A DNA stretch of 14,968 nt from Phoronis pallida. Taxonomy: Eukaryota > Phoronida > Phoronidae. Location: positions 1 through 14,968 of the forward strand of contig JAOXYC010035567.1 in assembly GCA_028565715.1 (NCBI GenBank), given 5' to 3'. The translations under genes were made by a program, and so were the position numbers. The number at the start of each line of letters is the position of its first letter. The stretch's first letter is position 1. Under the pieces are notes generated by a model. The model saw only the letters and a program-made list of their open reading frames with translations, did not search any database and had not been told where the DNA came from. Of the stretch, positions 1-14,968 are shown in pieces.

Positions 1-32
1 AACTTGATATGAAAGACGGAAAAAATACTTAC

Positions 33-305
33 ATTGAATTCTGAAGTGTCGAAGGAGAATGATTTTTCAGAAAACGGCGATGAAGAACCTGAACTTGGCG
101 TCGGTGTTCCAGAACTCAGTCGTGATCTTGTGATGGATTTTGTCCCGTCAACGGGATCAAAACTTGGAGACTTTGACGGACTCGGTGTTGACATCGCTGC
201 GTGCAGGGCCCTGCCTCTACCACAGGCCGAAAACGAAACAGCATTCTTGTTCGGTGTTGTATCAGTCTTCACGCCTTGCATGTTCAATCTCAAAGTCTGG
301 GCCAT
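33..305 (-). CDS. First coding exon of an unrecognised gene (N-terminal 91 residues)
   Basis: Read on the minus strand, ATG at 305-303 opens 91 codons with no stop, and a strong donor (AAT then GTAAGT) follows at 32. The exon ends in phase 0; later exons lie beyond the left edge. The protein begins MAQTLRLNMQ. It has an RG pair in the stretch CGRGRALHAAM (residues 28-38), then a Ser/Thr/Pro-rich low-complexity tract (residues 39-79, with several SP and TP sites), then FSFDTSEFN. No membrane segment, signal peptide or fold is apparent, and it looks disordered. The RG pair and SP/TP sites could be methylated or phosphorylated, which is inference. Local base composition is richer in G and C than the flanks, as expected of a coding exon near a promoter. 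An overlapping plus-strand open frame (34-330) is judged its shadow. I do not recognise the family and assign no function. Confidence 0.72.
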
Positions 306-480
306 CTTTAGAAGTCGAGCAAAACTTTAGAAACTAAACTGACAAACTTCCCGAAATGTCTTCTTCTGACAGCTCCACGTGAAATGTGATTCAAGAATGA
401 ACTGTTTTGATTGGTGGTCTTTAAATCCCACAATGCAATTCTGAGAAGACGGTGTCTGCTGCGTGTTTACGTAATCATTC
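306..480 (-). promoter_or_regulatory. Likely 5' UTR and core promoter of the gene starting at 305
   Basis: Upstream of the ATG at 305 on the minus strand are an inverted CCAAT box (414-410), an E-box CACGTG (376-381), a palindromic TTACGTAA (467-474) and a TCCCACAATGCA stretch (426-437) resembling a ZNF143/Staf-type site. No TATA box is obvious; a TTTAAA lies at 424-419. The transcription start cannot be fixed from sequence. The sites are real, their use is inference. Confidence 0.4.
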
Positions 481-1040
481 AAAACTAAAAACAGATGACA
501 TGGAACTAATGCCGGTTATCGGTGACCAATTTTATCAAACAGTCCATGAACGATGAAAATCAAGTAAGAAGTTACTGACCTGGGTTATTACTTCGTTAAG
601 CTGGTTGACACAATTTCCAACTTTGAATGTAGTTCAAAAAAACTTATAATCCCGAGATGTATTTTTGAAAAAAAATATTTGAACAAAAAAGCCCAAAACG
701 AAACGTAAATTGAACCATGTTCTTTGATATAATTGTGGACGAGAATATTTATTGGAACAAAAATACTTCGAAAATGCTGTCAATGCCCCCATTCGACCAA
801 TGGGCTATATAGGCATCCCGGGATAGGCCTATACTACACAGCTCGTTGATTCAACAGAGTTTTGAAACATTGTTCTTCGCGCCTCTACAACTTGTAACAG
901 TTGAAGTTTTAATTTTGATTTGACTGTATTCTTATTATAAAAGTTTTGTGTACATGTGTTTAATCAGGGATAATTGTCAAAGATCTTCTGTGATAAAAAA
1001 TGGACAAAATGAATTATATAGAGGATAATTAACTAGTGTT
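481..1040. other. AT-rich intergenic stretch, nothing recognised
   Basis: I see no exon with paired splice sites, no RNA gene and no clear repeat here. It contains short A runs (around 640-700). Confidence 0.5.
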
Positions 1041-1125
1041 ATTGAATAATACATTTCTCAAAATGAGTCAAAATCCGAGCCTTTGGCGAGGATTTTGACG
1101 AGTTTTGAGAGATTTATTATTCAAT
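1041..1125. repeat. Hairpin-forming inverted repeat (about 41-base arms)
   Basis: The arm at 1041-1081 begins ATTGAATAAT. It is complementary, with a few mismatches, to 1085-1125, which ends ATTATTCAAT. The loop is only a few bases. The compact hairpin resembles the end or whole of a small non-autonomous DNA element. A mixed, CpG-containing stretch (1126-1215) follows and may belong to the same insertion. No protein is supported. Confidence 0.6.
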
Positions 1126-1861
1126 GACGACGAGTTTATTGTTCTTTTTCTCACATGAAACAGTGACGACGCGTTGTTGACGAAAAAACGAGTCGCGTAT
1201 GAATACAGTGATCCGTCAGAGTGTGTTATTTTTAATGATACATTTGAGATTGAACTTATCATAGTGAGAAAATCACGATAATTATGAAGTAAAAATTATA
1301 TAGACGTTGTAAATTTATCAGACCGTATTTTAACACACCGTGTAGGCGGCCGTACTATGATGAAATAGGAAATCACAGGGAACCGATATTCATTTACCCG
1401 TATTTTACCATCTCAGATAAATTAGAAACCCTAAGTCCAGACCACTATAAAAAAGTGTTGAATTTGTAAAAATTGCAGGGAAAATCCCTACAGGATGATC
1501 ATGAAAGGTGGCATGTTTTGTGCGGAATCGTTCAAGTTTCGACAAAATAAACAAACTGATGACCGTGACATGTTGATTGAGAAAATAATCCGATTGCATT
1601 GACAAATCGGCATCGGTACTTTTTTAAAAATCACTGTAAAAAATAAAATTAGAATTTTGTCAGTACAATCCTGTTTAGATGGAAAACTCAGTGGTACCAA
1701 AATCCACAACCATTTTCAGTGAATCGACACCTTGAGTCGCCTATTGCCAAGTAATGCATTGAATGAATTTATCAGTTATGAAAGTGACTGCCACTATTCA
1801 TACCCGGGATCCATACGCCACAAGTCGATCCCGGAAGTCGATGATATGTGTTATGAACAGG
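1126..1861. other. Intergenic stretch without a recognised gene
   Basis: Only short open frames on both strands, none with protein-like composition. A CpG-containing segment (1126-1215) may be the tail of the adjacent hairpin insertion. Otherwise AT-rich. Confidence 0.45.
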
Positions 1862-1955
1862 CGGGAGTGTTTTTGATCGCTTTATCATATCGAAATTTAA
1901 TTTCTGCTCAGATGATAATTAATTCGAGATATGATCAAGCGATCAGAATACTCCC
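1862..1955. repeat. Inverted repeat (about 33-base arms)
   Basis: The arm at 1862-1894 starts CGGGAGTG and contains GATCGCTT. It pairs with 1921-1955, which ends ACTCCCG, with few mismatches. The spacer is about 26 bases. Weak complementarity may extend further on both sides (about 1800-1990). It lies just before the larger fold-back at 2003-2273, so the two may be parts of one composite insertion. Confidence 0.6.
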
Positions 1956-2002
1956 GTGTTTTAAACCATCTCGGGTTATGGATGGCGAGCGCTTTATTGT
2001 TT

Positions 2003-2273
2003 AAATAAGAGTAAAATGACGAATACTGGTATAAAAACAAATTGATAATTTAAAACCACAAACGTGTCGGACAATGTCCTTCATCAGTGTGTATCAGTAC
2101 AAATGAAAAACAGGTACGCACACATACACAAACTAAAAATAGATAAAATGGAATATTATTCCATTTTATCTATTTTGATACAACACACTGATGAAGGACA
2201 CTGTCCGACACGTTTGTGGTTTTAAATTACCAATTTGTTTTTATACTTAGTATTCGTCATTTTACTCTTATTT
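2003..2273. mobile_element. Fold-back (MITE-like) element with nested palindromes
   Basis: The left arm, from AAATAAGAGTAAAATGACG at 2003 to about 2096, is almost fully complementary to the right arm, about 2176-2273. Between them sits a second palindrome built on AAAATAGATAAAATGGAATA and its complement (about 2136-2176). The element has no coding capacity. On the plus strand the right arm carries CTGATGA (2188-2194), then a GGAC/GTCC mini-stem, then GACACG. The left arm carries the same on the minus strand. Long near-perfect arms imply a fairly recent insertion or sequence homogenisation. The family is not recognised. Confidence 0.75.
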
Positions 2274-3174
2274 ATTTGCTTTTATAACTGGTAACGGCAC
2301 CATAATATGTACCGGTTGGTCATATTATTGACATTTGCTTTATTGTTTTGTCGTCGATGACCAAAGATGGTCGAACGAGTGTAGCGTAGATAGATTTTTA
2401 AAACTGTGTTTTTAAATTTTTACCGTGCTGGTGCCGACTTTCGGACCGCTATTGTTCCAACTGCAGCCTGATTACAAAACTCTATTTCGTGGATTAATTA
2501 CGCTAGTCTCTGATAAAACTACAACATGCAATGCCAAGAACAGTCGTGTTTTCAACCAAACATGCTCAATACCTACATTTTAAAATGTTCATTTGTTGCT
2601 TCTTGTATATCCGACCAGTTGAGTTTCATGCGTCTCATCTTCGTGTGTCCTTCAAATGCAGCGAACGATTTACACGAATGCTAGAGATTGTGTAACTAAA
2701 CGACTGAGGCGTGCATAACGTTGCTAACAGAATTTTTGTCTCTTAATTGTTGTCACAAATTTTGGTTTTGGTCATCAACTTCAAATCTAGGAAAGAGTAG
2801 CTGCTTCCTAGTTCAAATCAAGTGAACTCAAATCTTATAAATCAGTATTCACAATATTTGTGTGGGAAGGCCAAAGTAATGTTTAACAAGAGCTACGCAA
2901 TTGATATGCGGCCATGACATTGCTTGTTGAACAATGATAAAGCTTACAGTAATGAAGTATACAAAATTCAACTATGAAGTGGACAGTAGAAAGTTCAATA
3001 CAAAAAAAGATGCTGAATTTGTATTGAAGTCGACATGTCAATATATTATACTTGTATCATCTTCAGAAGTGGACAGGCATTCAATGGATGGCAAAAAATG
3101 AAAAAAGTAGTTTATAAAGTTTTAACATCAACATTTGTCAAAACGTTCTCCAGATAATAAACCTAGAACAACAT
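2274..3174. other. Intergenic stretch, nothing recognised
   Basis: No exon-like open frame, RNA gene or strong repeat is visible. AT-rich with scattered short poly-A runs. Confidence 0.45.
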
Positions 3175-3271
3175 CATTTGCTAACACGCGAGAGTCGTAC
3201 CTTTTCTCTTTGCTAATAACTGCGCTCGTAGCGCAGCCCTGGTGGTATGCGTGCTCGTGCGCTAGCAAATG
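3175..3271. repeat. Imperfect inverted repeat
   Basis: CATTTGCTAACACGCGAG at 3175-3192 and GTACC to 3201 pair imperfectly with 3244-3271, which ends GCGCTAGCAAATG. The inner TGCGCTCGTAGCGCA (3221-3235) is itself palindromic. It directly precedes the diverged tandem repeat at 3290-3640 and may be its terminus. Confidence 0.55.
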
Positions 3272-3289
3272 AGAACAAAATCAATCAAA

Positions 3290-3640
3290 ATTCCAACATG
3301 GGGACACCTGTAGGTGTAACATGTGATATCAAAATTGGTGATCTAAAAATCCCAACAGGGGGCACAACCGTTGACGGAACGTAATTGTTTTCGAAAGCAA
3401 CCTTCCTTTTCATGTCAAGAACAAGTATACAAAGTTTCATCAAAATCGGTCAAAGCGTTCAAGTTATTGTGGTTACATCATAATCAATATGGCGGATCTA
3501 AAAATCCCACCAGGTGGCACAAATGTTTCCATGCCAAGAACAAGTATGCAACGTTTCATCAAAATCCGTCAAAGCGTTCTCAAGTTATTGTGGTCTCAAC
3601 AAAGTGTAACACCGACGCCGCCGGCGCCGAGGTTTTAATA
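3290..3640. repeat. Diverged tandem repeat, interspersed-repeat-like
   Basis: Two recognisable copies lie about 155 bases apart, near 3325-3479 and 3480-3598. Both contain GATCTAAAAATCCCA (3340 and 3495), then GGCACAA, CAAGAACAAGTAT, GTTTCATCAAAATC, GTCAAAGCGTTC and AAGTTATTGTGGT. The second copy lacks about 40 internal bases. A weaker partial copy precedes the first (about 3285-3320). A GC-rich end (GACGCCGCCGGCGCCGAGG, 3613-3631) closes the unit. Similar GTTTCATCAAAATCGGTC-type sequence is, from general knowledge, a common interspersed repeat in invertebrate genomes. The open frame 3371-3643 is a by-product. Confidence 0.6.
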
Positions 3641-3659
3641 TAAAAGACTATCAAATTTT

Positions 3660-4572
3660 GTAATTCTTACAACTTTTATTACATTGAGTGGTATACTCAG
3701 TCCTATGTGATGGCAATAGACCTTGAAATCCTGTTGTCTTTCAACAACCAATATAGGTAGAAGGAGCTAACAATTGTTTTATAAATTATTCAATACTTTC
3801 AGAAATAGTGAAACCAACTTATATGGCCTACATGTACGCTACACAACTTTGAACAACAAATCTCTTTGTAACATAGAAACCAAATATTAAGTGATATTTG
3901 CACTAAATTACATTCTTTATACATGAATGGTAACCCTTGGTTTCATGTTTTGCAATAAATGAATGTTTCAAGCAAAAAAAGATCAAAGATTAGGAAAAAT
4001 ACAAAACAAATCACATTGTTTGGCATTGTGAGACTAACAGAGATAGTCAACAGATAGGATAACTGTAGAATTATAGACACTTAACAAAATAAAAAAAAAG
4101 CTTTGGGCATAATATTTCACAAATCAACAATTATAATGTAGATGATTTTCTGTAAACTGCGGTACATACAGGCTGCGATTAGTATTTAATAATCTCAAAA
4201 TTCAGTTTTGCGTAATAATCAGTTGTACCATTGTAGATTAAGAGGTACGGTAGTTTGACCTGGAAGTGCCCTCTGACAAATTGAGATAGCTAGCACTGTT
4301 TGTCTACCATGCCAAACCTACACCAAGTCGGCACTCCCAATACACTACCAGACACAAGTCTACATGAATGAAAGAACAACTTAATCAGGATTTAGTGAGA
4401 ATGATAAAGATGCAATAATATGAAGGAACTTGTCCAAACAGTGTTCGCGTTTAAAATTAAAAACTGTTTTTCTGAAAATCAACACATTGCATTTAACAAA
4501 AGTAATGATAACCAATATGTGCATATCAATTTACAAATCTCTGATAAATAACCTAGTTACTATACAATATCA
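3660..4572 (-). other. HSPA4: 3' UTR of HSPA4
   Basis: About 0.9 kb of AT-rich sequence runs from the stop codon to the proposed AATAAA. No open frame or repeat is supported. The extent rests on the position of the signal only. Confidence 0.5.
3675..3680 (-). terminator. Likely poly(A) signal of HSPA4 (AATAAA)
   Basis: On the minus strand AATAAA reads from 3680 to 3675. It is the first canonical hexamer after the stop codon at 4573, so the transcript would end near 3650-3665. A variant ATTAAA at 4190-4185 could give a shorter 3' UTR. Confidence 0.55.
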
Positions 4573-14457
<9,885 letters not shown>

Positions 14458-14968
14458 CTAAAAAATACAAACAAAAACTCTACAGGAAATCGTAAAAACA
14501 CACAAGCATGTGAAAACCTGTAATTTTAATAACTTTGAATTTTGCCCAAGAAATTGAGAGATGTGTTCTGTCATACTTTGGCATGAAACTGGCATAGTTT
14601 CTTTGAAAAAAGTTGTGACTTTCATACAACATGCAACAAAGTTTAAAAATAGATAACTTGCAATTGTTGACGTGAAGGGGTCACATTCTTCAACCTTGGG
14701 TTTAGTTGGGTATGATTTGAACCCAGTAACCAAGTAGTCATTGAAGAAGCAGGCAAGAATGTCAAGGTCAGTCTTTTACTGTTAACTAGTCACAAACAAT
14801 ATTGGCAATAAAACTTTAGATTTGACAACTAATTCAGCATTCAACTGAAATAGTGCGCATCATTTTGCTAAAAATAGAATCGCAATAGGGTCATTCCACA
14901 AAGAACATTTTGTGCCGGACGTGACATTTTCACATTTTAATTTGCTCTAAAAAAAAATTGAAGCAGAA
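14458..14968 (-). other. HSPA4: Partial first intron of HSPA4
   Basis: No segment encodes the GIDLG...YSDRCTP start of an Hsp110, so exon 1 and the promoter lie beyond the right edge. The stretch is AT-rich, with no recognised repeat or RNA. Heat-shock elements cannot be assessed from this window. Confidence 0.6.

Noticed and set aside
34-330. Plus-strand open frame of 98 codons
   Set aside because: The opposite strand has a better model: ATG, 91 codons and a consensus GTAAGT donor. The plus frame is its shadow.
1732-2004. 90-codon plus-strand open frame
   Set aside because: It lies across inverted-repeat DNA and shows no protein-like features.
2003-2273. Calling a functional hammerhead ribozyme
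   Set aside because: The GAAA is altered and no third stem with a cleavage triplet is visible.

Overview
The window looks like ordinary nuclear DNA from a multicellular animal. It has a many-exon gene with GT..AG introns, AT-rich non-coding sequence, a LINE 3' end, a tRNA-like Pol III unit and several fold-back repeats. Short introns (234 to 1,186 bases) and the repeat content suggest an invertebrate. A mollusc or other lophotrochozoan is only a guess. There is no prokaryotic operon, CRISPR array or phage.

About two thirds of the window (roughly 3,660-14,968, minus strand) is one gene for the Hsp110-type chaperone HSPA4 (heat shock 70 kDa protein 4). I could place fifteen coding exons from 14457 down to a stop codon at 4573. 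All have consensus splice sites and phases that join without a break, giving 815 consecutive residues. Only the first coding exon is missing; it carries the start codon and the first nucleotide-binding loop and must lie beyond base 14968. Exons at 9868-14457 form most of the nucleotide-binding domain, 8195-9335 the beta-sandwich and acidic loop, and 4573-7812 the helical domain and charged tail. The 3' UTR probably ends just past an AATAAA at 3680-3675.

A second minus-strand gene begins at the left edge. A 91-codon first exon (305-33) starts with ATG, ends in a clear GTAAGT donor, and has CCAAT and CACGTG elements upstream. I do not recognise the protein.

The space between the two genes and the HSPA4 introns hold the repeats. 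There are hairpins at 1041-1125, 1862-1955 and 3175-3271. Four longer fold-back elements lie at 2003-2273, 6541-6699, 10359-10535 and 11933-12183. A diverged tandem repeat sits at 3290-3640 and a LINE remnant at 8685-8990. Recent tandem duplications have units of 20, 48 and 54 bases. The 54-base one copies the end of an HSPA4 exon together with its splice donor, so two in-frame donors exist. No new multi-gene system is visible. The best leads are the duplicated splice donor, the hammerhead-like cores inside the fold-back elements, and the unidentified first exon.
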